Source: Paenibacillus sp. USDA918EY (GTDB lineage: Bacteria > Bacillota > Bacilli > Paenibacillales > Paenibacillaceae). Taken from it: a DNA stretch of 57,357 nt. Position numbers and translations under genes: made by a program. The stretch's first letter is position 1. Each line of letters opens with the position of its first letter. Location: contig NZ_WTWY01000010.1 of assembly GCF_009870825.1 (NCBI RefSeq), forward strand, positions 164,941 through 222,297. Reading direction: 5' to 3'. This document shows, one piece after another, positions 41,896 through 50,786 of the stretch. The notes under the pieces are model-generated. The model saw only the letters and a list, made by a program, of their open reading frames with translations. It was not told the DNA's origin and ran no database searches.

Positions 41896-42963
41896 TCATT
41901 CCCCTACGGATTCAAGACTCCCCAATATTTCGCTAAGGCTCAGCTCGGCGCACGCCATGGACGTGTCGGCCACTCCGTAATACATCCGGACGACGTCCCC
42001 GTGAACAGTCGCGCCGCAGGAGAACACCACCTCGCCAAAGAATCCATTGGTTTCATAATCCGCTTCGGGCTCCATCACCGGCTTGCCGGAACGGGCGATG
42101 ACTTTGGACGGATCATTCAGGTCCAGCAGGACGGCCCCCATGCAGTACCGGTGATCCCGCGTCGCTCCGTGGTACAGTTCCAGCCAGCCCTGTTCGGTTT
42201 TGATCGGAACGGCTCCGCCGCCGATACGGCCGCTGTCCCACATGCCTTGACGCAGGCCGATCAGATGTTTGTGGTTGCCCCAATACAATAAATTGTCCGA
42301 TTCGGCGATCCAGATTTCGGGGCGGCCTACGCTTTTGGTTGTCGGACGGTGCAGTGCGTAATACTTGCCGTTGATTTGCTCGGGAAAAATGATCACGTCC
42401 TTATTGTCCGGTCCAAAGATAAGGCCATGATGGGTCCAGGTCCGAAAATCCTTCGTTGATACCATCGCTTCCCCGATGCCTACCGGCGATACGGCCGAGA
42501 AATAAATGTAATAAGTGTCCCCGATTTGCGTAATCCGCGGGTCTTCGATACCGAACACCTCCAGCGGGTTGGAAGGGTAGATGAATGGCTTATCCTCAAT
42601 AGTGAAATGATGTCCGTCCTTGCTGCGAGCGATCCGCAAATAAGACAAGGACGTGAGGTATTCAAACGCCGGAGCGTTGGCTTTCTTCACGATGACCCGG
42701 GGGTCGGAAAAATCATAGCTTTCATCATCCAGACGGATTTCCATGAGATCCAGATCCTGTGTCTCCGGGTTGTAAACCGGTGCCAGCACAATGCTCGGGT
42801 CAGGGCTGACCGGGCGCTCCGCAACGCGGAGCAGCAGGATCGTTTCGCCGTTATATTCGGCCACCCCGGCGTTAAACGTACCGATCACTTCAAAACCTTC
42901 ACGATGGGGATGGACGTCAGCCGGCGTAATCAGCGGATTCTGTTCATAACGGTATATATTCAT
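41896..42963 (-). CDS. Glycoside hydrolase family 130 (mannoside phosphorylase-type)
   Basis: A 355-residue five-bladed propeller enzyme of GH130, phosphorylases that cleave beta-mannosides with phosphate to give mannose 1-phosphate. The catalytic-acid region FGIEDPRITQIGDTYYI, the N-terminal NPLITPADV and the late GGGAVP and YHGATRDHRY segments are visible. The exact linkage (beta-1,4-mannosyl-glucose, beta-1,2- or beta-1,4-mannooligosaccharide) cannot be assigned. Last gene of the operon, after the ABC transporter and DUF1861, so it acts on the imported saccharide in the cytoplasm. Confidence 0.88.
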   Translation of the reverse strand: MNIYRYEQNPLITPADVHPHREGFEVIGTFNAGVAEYNGETILLLRVAERPVSPDPSIVLAPVYNPETQDLDLMEIRLDDESYDFSDPRVIVKKANAPAFEYLTSLSYLRIARSKDGHHFTIEDKPFIYPSNPLEVFGIEDPRITQIGDTYYIYFSAVSPVGIGEAMVSTKDFRTWTHHGLIFGPDNKDVIIFPEQINGKYYALHRPTTKSVGRPEIWIAESDNLLYWGNHKHLIGLRQGMWDSGRIGGGAVPIKTEQGWLELYHGATRDHRYCMGAVLLDLNDPSKVIARSGKPVMEPEADYETNGFFGEVVFSCGATVHGDVVRMYYGVADTSMACAELSLSEILGSLESVGE

Positions 42964-43025
42964 GGCATTTAGCTCCTTGTAGTCACTTTAGTTCATGAAA
43001 TAAAGTACGGGGGTTCATTCCGGCC

Positions 43026-43964
43026 TTATTCGAATTTGGCAAAAGGATCGTCAATCACGATACGCTGCGCGTCGGCGTCGCCGATCCCCGCGTAAAGCAC
43101 GGCAGTTCCGTCCTCCTTGCGGATAAGCCCGCCGCTAAACACAACGTCCTGCAGATCCGGGCGTTTGGACGGTCCAGGCAGAAAACGGTCGCGTACCGCG
43201 ATGAGCTCCATGTCCGTAAAGGTCAAGTCGCTCGGGCTGAACACAAATGCCATCGGGTAATAATGACGGTCACCGCTTGGATCGTAGCAAGCCGCATGCC
43301 CAAGCACGCCTATCCGTCCGTCTTTGAGAAGATGGGCTTCATTCGCTCCTCCCCATTCTTCGTCGGTAAATTGCCCTTCCAGCAGCGGAGCATCGTTAAT
43401 GACCTGAAGGGTCAGCTTTTCCAGGGATGGAACCTTGGCAAACCCGATTTTACCGCGTCCGCCCTTCTTGCCCTGCGGTCTTGTAAAAATGCCGATGCTG
43501 CCGTCCTTCAGCTCCACCAGGCGGAGATCCTTCATGCCGTCCGGTCCTTTGAAAAATTCCTTCAGCCCGTTAACGGAGCTCCCTTGGTAAAATACGGTGC
43601 GCCACATCAGCGCATTTTCTTTCTCGGGATGCGGATAAATCTGCACGCCGCCGACGATCAGCTTTCCGCCGATCCGGGTATGAAACGGATCCTGCAGATC
43701 GAATACCGGCGCGCCGGCGCGCGGCAGCCATTTTCCGTCCCGCTCCACAAAAAACATCACCTGGGAATGCTCGCTGTCCCGCGGTTCCACGCGTCCGAGA
43801 AGCACCAGTTCCCCATCATCCTCAAAAGGGGCCGCAATATTGTAGACATCCTTGTTTCCTATCCCGTCAAACACTAGCCTTTCGGCCTGTTCAGCTCTCG
43901 CCTGCTTGCTGTTATAAGAGGCCAACAGGGCCGAGCAGGTCAATGCTTCTCTTGGTATACTCAT
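43026..43964 (-). CDS. DUF1861 family protein
   Basis: A 312-residue protein of the DUF1861 family, predicted beta-propeller like GH130, containing GRVEPRDSEHSQVMFF, GGVQIYPHP and GGANEAHLL. The family is of unknown function and often sits beside GH130 genes, suggesting a helper or related glycan-processing role. The ATG after GGAGGAAG is used; a longer frame overlaps the ribosome site. 62 bp upstream of GH130 in the same operon. Confidence 0.8.
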   Translation of the reverse strand: MSIPREALTCSALLASYNSKQARAEQAERLVFDGIGNKDVYNIAAPFEDDGELVLLGRVEPRDSEHSQVMFFVERDGKWLPRAGAPVFDLQDPFHTRIGGKLIVGGVQIYPHPEKENALMWRTVFYQGSSVNGLKEFFKGPDGMKDLRLVELKDGSIGIFTRPQGKKGGRGKIGFAKVPSLEKLTLQVINDAPLLEGQFTDEEWGGANEAHLLKDGRIGVLGHAACYDPSGDRHYYPMAFVFSPSDLTFTDMELIAVRDRFLPGPSKRPDLQDVVFSGGLIRKEDGTAVLYAGIGDADAQRIVIDDPFAKFE

Positions 43965-44009
43965 GGTTTCTTCCTCCAAATCCGGTTTCCAATAACTTCT
44001 TCTATCTAC

Positions 44010-44849
44010 TTACTTCAAACTGAACTGCATGCCCTCCTGAAACTTCTTGCCGAAAATAATAAACATGATGATAATCGGCAGCGTCAGCAGCGCGGATGCC
44101 GCATAAAGCGGACCCGGATAGGAGCCGTAAGGGCCGAACATTTGCGAAATGAGCACGTTCAGCGTGAGCATCCGATCGCTATTGACGACGATCATATCCC
44201 ACAGCAGCTCCGTCCACCGCTCCATCAGGAGGAACAGGAAAATGACGGTGGTGATCGACTTGGACATCGGCAGCATGATCTTATACATGATCTTAAGGTC
44301 CGAGGCCCCGTCCAGGCGGGCGGCTTCGATAAAGACGGTCGGTACGGCTTTAAAGAAATTGGTATACATAAAAATCGCCCATAAACTGACGGCTTTAGGC
44401 AGAATCAATCCCAAATAACTGTCATATAGACCTACTCTCTGAATGATCAGGAACGTCGGAATCAATAGAATAATCGCCGGGAAAAACATATGGAACAAAA
44501 CGAAATTGTTGATGGCGTTCCGTCCGAAGAAATTCAGCTTGGACAGCGCGTAAGCGACCATCACGCCGAAGATCATCATCAGTACCGTGGAAGCAAGCGA
44601 AACCATGACGCTGTTCAGAAAAGCATGCAGCCAAGGACGGGGGATCCCCGTTTCCCCGCCGGTAAACAGCCATTCGTACGATTTCAGGCTGTATTTCGTC
44701 GGGAGCAGCTGCTTATCGATGTGCGCCCAGTCGGCAAAAGAGTTCAGCACCATATACAGGTACGGATAAACCATCACGAGGAGCAGGATCATGGCGAGCG
44801 CATACCGGACCGTGCGTCTGATGCCGCGATTTCGATTAGACCCAACCAT
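44010..44849 (-). CDS. CUT1 ABC transporter permease (MalG-like)
   Basis: A 279-residue six-helix permease with the EAA loop FIEAARLDGASDLKIMYKI and the C-terminal GKKFQEGMQF. It overlaps the 3' end of the first permease gene by 14 bases, so translation is coupled. Forms the membrane channel with the upstream permease. Confidence 0.9.
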   Translation of the reverse strand: MVGSNRNRGIRRTVRYALAMILLLVMVYPYLYMVLNSFADWAHIDKQLLPTKYSLKSYEWLFTGGETGIPRPWLHAFLNSVMVSLASTVLMMIFGVMVAYALSKLNFFGRNAINNFVLFHMFFPAIILLIPTFLIIQRVGLYDSYLGLILPKAVSLWAIFMYTNFFKAVPTVFIEAARLDGASDLKIMYKIMLPMSKSITTVIFLFLLMERWTELLWDMIVVNSDRMLTLNVLISQMFGPYGSYPGPLYAASALLTLPIIIMFIIFGKKFQEGMQFSLK

Positions 44850-45714
44850 TTCTCTTCCCCCATATCTCCAGTAATTTGCGAATGATAAAGATCGAAATAA
44901 AGGTGGCGACCGAAGCGAGCAAGGCTACGGCCGACGCATAACCGGCCTGCAGGTTCGTAAATGCCTGTTTGAAGATTTCCATCTGCCAGGTGTTGGTCGC
45001 ATTGTTGGGGCCGCCGCCCGTCAACTGATACACCTCGGTGAAAATGCCGAACGTGACGCCGAATGCCAGAATCAGCGTTGTATAGAGCGACGGATACAGC
45101 AGCGGCAGCGTAATGCGCCAGAAACGCTGACGGTCGGTAACGCCGTCGATGGCGGCTGCCTCGTACACTTCCTTATCGATGCTTTCCAGGCCCGAGGTCA
45201 GGATCAGCGCATAATAGCCGGTGAATTTCCAGGCCAGAATCAGGCCGACAATACCTAGCGCAGATAACGGCGTGCCCAGCCAGTCGATATCGAGCCCCAT
45301 TTTTCGCAAAAATACGTTCATCGGGCTGGTGTAAGAAAGAAGGCCCTTGGCGATAAGCGATGAAACAACGCCCGAGGACAGGTAGGGCAGAAAAAAACCG
45401 ATCAGGAACAGGCTTTTAAAGCGCGGCAGCCCGTGCACCAGCACGGCGACGGCCGTCGCCAGCACCGTTACAATCGGTACGAAAATAATCATGAACTTAT
45501 AAGTCACCCAGAAGGCCGAATGTACGCTTGGCGATTTTAGGGCATTCGCAAAGTTCTCGATCCCGACCAGATTGAAAGTCGGAGCGATCAGATTCCAATC
45601 CGTGACGGACAGGAAAAACGACCAGATCAGCGGTCCGAAAAAGAAAATAAGCGAATAGAGAAGGTAGGGGCTGGTAAATAACCAGCCCATTTTATTGTTT
45701 CTATGGTCCATCAT
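44836..45714 (-). CDS. CUT1 ABC transporter permease (MalF-like)
   Basis: A 292-residue permease starting GWLFTSPYLLYSLIFFFGP, typical of MalF/UgpA-like subunits, with EAA loop EVYEAAAIDGVTDRQRFWRI and a characteristic TGGGPNNATNTWQ just before the last helices. GGGAGG lies before the ATG. 13 bp after the binding-protein gene. Confidence 0.9.
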   Translation of the reverse strand: MMDHRNNKMGWLFTSPYLLYSLIFFFGPLIWSFFLSVTDWNLIAPTFNLVGIENFANALKSPSVHSAFWVTYKFMIIFVPIVTVLATAVAVLVHGLPRFKSLFLIGFFLPYLSSGVVSSLIAKGLLSYTSPMNVFLRKMGLDIDWLGTPLSALGIVGLILAWKFTGYYALILTSGLESIDKEVYEAAAIDGVTDRQRFWRITLPLLYPSLYTTLILAFGVTFGIFTEVYQLTGGGPNNATNTWQMEIFKQAFTNLQAGYASAVALLASVATFISIFIIRKLLEIWGKRNGWV

Positions 45715-45727
45715 CGGTCATCCTCCC

Positions 45728-47062
45728 TTATTGAAGGGCGCCTTCAATCGCTTTCTGCATGTTAGCCCAACCTTCGGCCGGAGAAATTTGCCCTTTGACG
45801 ACTTTGTTAAAAGCTTCGGTTCCGATGATGGTTTGCAAATCGTTGTATTTTGCGTTATCCATCGGCGGAATGGCATTGGGAACATTCTCCGCATATGGCT
45901 TCAGTTCCGGCTGTTTATCCAAAATAGCTTTGAAGGAATCGTTGGTTTTCAAATCGTCTCGCGCTGGCGGCAGATTGGTCTGCTCAAACCACTTCGCGTC
46001 GTTAGCCGCATCGGAATATACCCATTTTATGAAGTCAATCGCGGCTGCCTGCTGTTCTTTCGTAGCGGAGGCATAAATGACCAGCCCTTTGGTATCCGCA
46101 AAGGTTTTGCTGTCTTTAGGATCCATCCCGTCCGGCACCGGAGGCATGGTCAGTGCAAAGTTGTCGCCGTATTTCAGATTCGGATATTTCTCTTTCCAAG
46201 TTGTGAACGTCCACGGACCTACGTCCGTAAAGACGCCGACGCCATTTTCAAACGGATCCGTCACCTGGCGGGCCAGGAGTCCGTTGGCCTTCCGCAAATC
46301 GTCCATGAAAGCAAGGACTTCTTCGCCGGCTTTCCGATCGCCGGTAAACCGGCTGCCTTCAATGAACTTGTTGCCGCCGGACGCCGCATTATACAGCATG
46401 TAGAAGTCAAACCAGCGTTTCCAGGCCGTAGGATCGGCCAAGTCGGCTTTCGCCCACAGATATTTTTGGTCGCCGTATTTGTCTTTCAGCTTCTTGGTCA
46501 GCTCCACGATTTCGCTGTAGGTTTGCGGCGGTTCGTTATAGCCAAGCTCTTTCAGGACATCCAGTCTCCAGCCGAACAGCATGGCGTTGGAATAGATCGG
46601 CAGCACGTATTGGTGTCCATCCGCGAATTTCCAAGGTTCGATGGTGCTGTTCATGTTGCGTTCCTTGACGATATCTTGGAATCCGTCCAGCGTATCGAGC
46701 GGAACCAGCGCTTTGCTGTCCGCCAGCTGTGCGCCGAAGCCCCGGTTAATGTTCTCGGACATGGTCGGAGCGCTCTTCGCCGCAATCGCGGATTGAATGC
46801 TCGCTTCGGATGTCGGCGATTCTTTGATGGCACTGACATTAATTTTGACGTTGGAGTGTTCCGATTCATAGGCTTTGGCCATTTCCTGCCAGTAGGCCTG
46901 CTGCGTCGGGTTAGGAGCTGCCCAGAATTCGATGGTTGTCACTCCGCCCGAAGCCCCTCCATTCCCACTGCTTTCCGTCGAGCCTTGACCGGTGGAGCAT
47001 GCGGACAACATCGTGGCAGCTACGGCGGCCAGCAGTAGTGCACCAAGTGATTTTCTCATCAT
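45728..47062 (-). CDS. Extracellular sugar-binding lipoprotein of a CUT1 transporter
   Basis: A 444-residue lipoprotein: signal peptide ending MLSAC, a Ser/Gly-rich linker, then a family-1 binding domain starting TIEFWAAPNPTQQAYW. GGAGG lies 10 bases before the first of two ATGs. First gene of the five-gene minus-strand operon ending in GH130, so the ligand is probably a manno-oligosaccharide. Regulated by the elements between it and the LacI gene. Confidence 0.9.
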   Translation of the reverse strand: MMRKSLGALLLAAVAATMLSACSTGQGSTESSGNGGASGGVTTIEFWAAPNPTQQAYWQEMAKAYESEHSNVKINVSAIKESPTSEASIQSAIAAKSAPTMSENINRGFGAQLADSKALVPLDTLDGFQDIVKERNMNSTIEPWKFADGHQYVLPIYSNAMLFGWRLDVLKELGYNEPPQTYSEIVELTKKLKDKYGDQKYLWAKADLADPTAWKRWFDFYMLYNAASGGNKFIEGSRFTGDRKAGEEVLAFMDDLRKANGLLARQVTDPFENGVGVFTDVGPWTFTTWKEKYPNLKYGDNFALTMPPVPDGMDPKDSKTFADTKGLVIYASATKEQQAAAIDFIKWVYSDAANDAKWFEQTNLPPARDDLKTNDSFKAILDKQPELKPYAENVPNAIPPMDNAKYNDLQTIIGTEAFNKVVKGQISPAEGWANMQKAIEGALQ

Positions 47063-47146
47063 TTGAACATGACCTCCAATAGAATGTAATTTCAAAGTCA
47101 AACCAAAATCCGCAAAATAACATTACAAAAAATTATTTTTATTTCA

Positions 47147-47160
47147 TGTAAGCGCTTATG
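47147..47160. promoter_or_regulatory. cre-like / LacI-family operator at the mannoside-operon start point
   Basis: TGTAAGCGCTTATG matches the catabolite-responsive-element consensus used by CcpA. It lies immediately downstream of the candidate -10 element of the minus-strand operon, a roadblock position. Confidence 0.7.
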
Positions 47161-47166
47161 CACCTT

Positions 47167-47195
47167 ATTATTACCTTGATTCGGATGCTTGTCAA
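47167..47195 (-). promoter_or_regulatory. Candidate sigma-A promoter of the mannoside operon
   Basis: On the minus strand, perfect TTGACA and AATAAT separated by 17 bp, about 105 bp before the binding-protein start codon. Confidence 0.65.
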
Positions 47196-47252
47196 CTCAT
47201 AATAATGATTACACTCTATTGTACACAACAAAAATCAGTTTACATTTCTATT

Positions 47253-47266
47253 TTGTAACGTTACAA
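47253..47266. promoter_or_regulatory. Palindromic operator, probably of the adjacent LacI regulator
   Basis: TTGTAACGTTACAA is a perfect 14-bp palindrome with a central CG, the usual shape of a LacI-family site, between the divergent LacI gene and the transporter operon. Confidence 0.6.
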
Positions 47267-47411
47267 TCTTATCATATAACTAAGCTTGGATAAGGTACGG
47301 ATTCAGACCCTCGAATGCTTGACAGTCGTCTCCGGAACTGAAAAAATGAAATCGAATGCAAGACCGGTTTAATGCCCTTCCGGTTGTTGCTCGACGGAGG
47401 TTGAATTCATT

Positions 47412-48491
47412 TTGAAAAATAAAGTTACCATGCAGGACATCGCAGACCATCTTCATATATCCAAAAATTCCGTCTCCCAGGCTCTGACGGGGAAGGACGG
47501 GGTCAGCGAAGCAACGCGCGCCCTGGTGAAGGAAACCGCTGAACGGCTGGGCTACGTCTATAGGAAAAGCCGCCGCGGCCGGCAAAACGAAGCTGCCGCT
47601 TCCCCTGCTTCCATCGATCCTTCTGCGGTCCTTCAAGACGGCGGCACCATCGCCCTCATTGCTTCGGATTATGCTTTCTCCAGAAAATCGTTTTTTGGAG
47701 ACATTTATTTAAGTGTAGATAAAGAATTGAAAAAGTACGGCTATGAACTTGTCATTCAGTCCATCAGCCCGGAGGACGCAGAAGCGCTTCGCCTGCCCGC
47801 TTTTGTTGAAAACCGGTCGGTAGACGGCATTTTGATCCTGAGCCACATTACGACGCCCTATGTACAAGCCGTGTTGGATACAGGCATTCCTGCCGTCCTG
47901 ATTGACCACCACCATCCCTCGCTGCAAGCCGACAGCATCCTTACGAACAACCGTTTCAGCGCGTACGAGGGGGTGCGACATCTGATCGAATTAGGCCATA
48001 AGGACATCGGTTTCATGGGCGATATCGACTATTCTCCCAGCCATTACGAGCGGCTTGAAGGCATGCGTCTCGCCGCCTTCGAAGCCGGCATCCGGCTTCG
48101 CGAAGACTGGCTTATTCAAGACGCCGTCGAAGACAGCAGCTATGTACACGGTGCCATTGCACAAATGCAGGAACGCCCGACCGCCTGGTTCTGCGTCAAC
48201 GACGGCTTCGGCTTTATGATTACGTCCGCTTTGCAGCATCTGGGCGTGAAGGTGCCCCAAGAGGCTTCTGTGGTCAGCTTCGACAACGGGTATCTGTCGC
48301 AGGTTTGTACGCCCCCGACCACAACGCTGGATGTGAATCGCAGGTTATTTGCGACATATGCCATTAAGCAGCTTTTCTCCCGCTTGGAGAATCCGGATCA
48401 GCCTTATACGGAAATTTTGCTGCCGACGCAGCTGCTGGTCCGGGAATCCACAGCACCGCCTCCAGGAAGAGCAGAGGAAAGATTACTATGA
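47412..48491 (+). CDS. LacI family transcriptional regulator
   Basis: A 359-residue LacI-type repressor. The HTH (TMQDIADHLHISKNSVSQAL) is followed by hinge and periplasmic-binding-like domains, with the family's late VSFDNGYLS and PTTTLDVNRR. TTG start, with GGAGG ten bases upstream. Divergent from the mannoside transporter operon, so it probably represses that operon and itself until a mannoside or its phosphate is present. Confidence 0.88.
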   Translation: MKNKVTMQDIADHLHISKNSVSQALTGKDGVSEATRALVKETAERLGYVYRKSRRGRQNEAAASPASIDPSAVLQDGGTIALIASDYAFSRKSFFGDIYLSVDKELKKYGYELVIQSISPEDAEALRLPAFVENRSVDGILILSHITTPYVQAVLDTGIPAVLIDHHHPSLQADSILTNNRFSAYEGVRHLIELGHKDIGFMGDIDYSPSHYERLEGMRLAAFEAGIRLREDWLIQDAVEDSSYVHGAIAQMQERPTAWFCVNDGFGFMITSALQHLGVKVPQEASVVSFDNGYLSQVCTPPTTTLDVNRRLFATYAIKQLFSRLENPDQPYTEILLPTQLLVRESTAPPPGRAEERLL

Positions 48492-48577
48492 AGCAGCATG
48501 TAATCCAGGACGCCTATCGAGTAAACAGGGGCGGCTCCTACGTTCTGCACATTTGACAAGATGCATGCACTCACAAA

Positions 48578-48610
48578 AAAAGAACAGCCCATCCATTCGG
48601 GCTGTTCTTC
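48578..48610. terminator. Hairpin after the LacI gene
   Basis: AAGAACAGCCC and GGGCTGTTCTT perfect arms. The long T run is on the minus-strand side, while on the plus strand TTCTTCTC follows, so it may act in both directions. The rest of the gap 48492-48900 shows no gene. Confidence 0.6.
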
Positions 48611-48914
48611 TCAGGCTGTCGAGCAAACCAAAGTACATTTTTTACCACAGATCCGGTTTTTCCTACGTCAAGGAATAACCGGATTTTCTGTATCAAAAAC
48701 ATGTTTTGGGTATGGTCTTGGGATCCGCGATTGTTCCGGAAGACTACTGGTTGTCCCGGACCGGTGCGGTCCCGGTTCCGACGTAAATCCACTTTTCTGT
48801 ATCCGGATTAACCTTCACCTTTTCATGCTTTGGATGATCCCCTGGAGGATAGTTCAGGGACTCCATCCGGGTCCGTTCGCCCCCGGATCGTACGTCTTGC
48901 GGGGTTGTCCCTGG

Positions 48915-48928
48915 GTGATTTTTATCAC
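48915..48928. promoter_or_regulatory. FNR-like box of hcp
   Basis: GTGATTTTTATCAC, i.e. GTGA-N6-TCAC, matches the Fnr/CRP-family site of Bacilli. Its centre lies about 41.5 bp before the start point predicted from the -10 element at 48951. Confidence 0.7.
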
Positions 48929-48950
48929 TTTTCCGGCTATCGCAGTGCAG

Positions 48951-48956
48951 TATACT
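48951..48956 (+). promoter_or_regulatory. -10 element of hcp
   Basis: TATACT, 23 bp after the FNR-like box, with no good -35, as expected for an activator-dependent promoter. Confidence 0.6.
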
Positions 48957-49031
48957 GTTTCTGACAGTCCAATGACAACGCGGAAGTATGTTGACCTTTA
49001 CGACAAATAACTCACGAAACGGGGGAGAATC

Positions 49032-50720
49032 ATGAATGACAACGTGACGGAGCCGTCCTTGAGTCATCAGCCGTCCATGTTCTGCTTTCAATGCCAGGAA
49101 GCATCCAAAGGAACAGGCTGCACCCTTGTCGGCGTATGCGGCAAACCGCATGACGTGGCGAACCTGCAGGATTTGCTGATTTATCTGCTGAAAGGCATTT
49201 CTTTTCTCAGTCTGGATGTCCGGCTGCCGGAAGGGCTTGAACAGCGCGTATCGATGTTTATCATGGACTCCTTGTTTGCAACCATTACGAACGCCAACTT
49301 TGACCGCGAGGTTTTTGTAGGGAGAATCCGGGAAGCGATCGCGCTCCGCGGCGAAGTGCGCGCCTATTATAACGAACAATATCCGGAAGGTACGGCGAAT
49401 CTCCCGGATGCTGCCGTCTGGGAAGCGGATCATGAAACCGCAATGGATGAAAAAGCACGCACGGTTGGCGTCCTCTCGACCCAGAGCGAAGACATCCGCT
49501 CGCTGCGCGAATTGATTACGTACGGCTTGAAGGGGATGGCCGCTTATACGTACCACGCGCTTCATCTGGAGAGAAGTGACGGCGAATTGAACCGGTTCAT
49601 GCGCCGTGCGCTTGCGGCTACGCTGGATGACAGCCTTGAAGTGCAGGAATTGGTCGCTTTGGCGATGGAAGCCGGCAAATACGGCGTAACCGCCATGGCG
49701 ATGCTTGACGAAGCGAATACTTCCGTTTACGGACATCCGGAAATGACGAGGGTCAATATCGGGGTTCGAAACCGGCCCGGCATTCTCATTAGCGGCCACG
49801 ACCTGAAGGATTTGGAAGAACTGCTGAAGCAGACGGAAGGAACCGGCGTGGACGTGTACACGCACAGTGAAATGCTGCCTGCCCACTATTATCCGGCATT
49901 CAAGAAATATGAGCATTTTGTAGGCAATTACGGCAATGCCTGGTGGAAGCAGAACAGCGAATTTGCAGCCTTTAACGGGCCGATTCTGATGACGACCAAC
50001 TGTATCATTCCGCCGAAGGACAGCTATAAGGACCGTATTTATACGACGGGCAACACCGGCTTTCCGGGCGTACGCCATATCCCGGAGGGAATGAACGGTG
50101 CTGCCAAGGACTTCTCCGCCCTGATCGAGCAAGCGAAAAGCTGCCCGGCCCCAACGGAGCTTGAAACCGGCGAAATCATCGGCGGCTTCGCCCATGCCGC
50201 TGTGATGAACGTGGCCGATCAAATCGTCGATGCCGTGAAATCCGGCGCGATCCGCCGGTTCTTCGTCATGGCCGGCTGCGATGGACGGATGAAATCCCGC
50301 CATTATTACACCGATTTTGCGGCTCAACTTCCGAAAGATACGGTCATCCTGACCGCAGGCTGTGCCAAATACAAATACAATAAACTGGACTTAGGCGAAA
50401 TCGGCGGTATTCCGCGGGTTCTGGATGCCGGGCAATGCAATGATTCCTACTCCCTGGTCGTCATTGCATTGAAGCTGAAGGAAGTATTCGGCCTTGAAGA
50501 TATCAACGATCTGCCGATTTCCTATAACATTGCCTGGTACGAGCAAAAAGCGGTGATCGTGCTGCTTTCCCTGCTGTATCTTGGCGTCAAAAATATCCAT
50601 CTGGGCCCTACGCTTCCTGCATTCCTGTCGCCTAACGTGGCCAACGTCCTCACGGACAACTTCGGGATCGGCGGCATTACCAATGTGGAAGATGACATGA
50701 GCATGTTCCTGGGTGCCTGA
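49032..50720 (+). CDS. hcp: Hydroxylamine reductase / hybrid cluster protein
   Basis: A 562-residue hybrid cluster protein. The N-terminal cysteines C18, C21, C30 and C36 (C-x2-C-x8-C-x5-C) mark the class I, [4Fe-4S]-type layout. The hybrid-cluster ligand regions TTNCIIPP, VMAGCDGR, LTAGCAKYK and DAGQCNDSY are all present. The enzyme reduces hydroxylamine and acts as nitric-oxide reductase or nitrosylase in anaerobic nitrosative stress. GGGGGAG precedes the ATG. It is alone in its transcript, without an hcr reductase gene beside it, behind an FNR-like box. Confidence 0.95.
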   Translation: MNDNVTEPSLSHQPSMFCFQCQEASKGTGCTLVGVCGKPHDVANLQDLLIYLLKGISFLSLDVRLPEGLEQRVSMFIMDSLFATITNANFDREVFVGRIREAIALRGEVRAYYNEQYPEGTANLPDAAVWEADHETAMDEKARTVGVLSTQSEDIRSLRELITYGLKGMAAYTYHALHLERSDGELNRFMRRALAATLDDSLEVQELVALAMEAGKYGVTAMAMLDEANTSVYGHPEMTRVNIGVRNRPGILISGHDLKDLEELLKQTEGTGVDVYTHSEMLPAHYYPAFKKYEHFVGNYGNAWWKQNSEFAAFNGPILMTTNCIIPPKDSYKDRIYTTGNTGFPGVRHIPEGMNGAAKDFSALIEQAKSCPAPTELETGEIIGGFAHAAVMNVADQIVDAVKSGAIRRFFVMAGCDGRMKSRHYYTDFAAQLPKDTVILTAGCAKYKYNKLDLGEIGGIPRVLDAGQCNDSYSLVVIALKLKEVFGLEDINDLPISYNIAWYEQKAVIVLLSLLYLGVKNIHLGPTLPAFLSPNVANVLTDNFGIGGITNVEDDMSMFLGA

Positions 50721-50738
50721 TTTCAGCATCCAAACCAA

Positions 50739-50780
50739 AAAGAAGGCACGCAGGAGGATCCTGTTGTCTTCTTTTCTTTT
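50739..50780 (+). terminator. Terminator of hcp
   Basis: AGAAG...CAGGA and TCCTG...CTTCT arms followed by TTTCTTTT. Confidence 0.65.
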
Positions 50781-50786
50781 AGACTT

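Noticed and set aside
45695..47038. Plus-strand frame of 447 codons opposite the sugar-binding protein
   Set aside because: Antisense shadow; Arg/Phe/His-rich, no family features, while the minus frame has signal peptide and lipobox.
48744..50327. Minus-strand frame of 527 codons opposite hcp
   Set aside because: Lies entirely antisense to hcp, with His/Arg/Phe-rich unnatural composition; a shadow of GC-biased codons.
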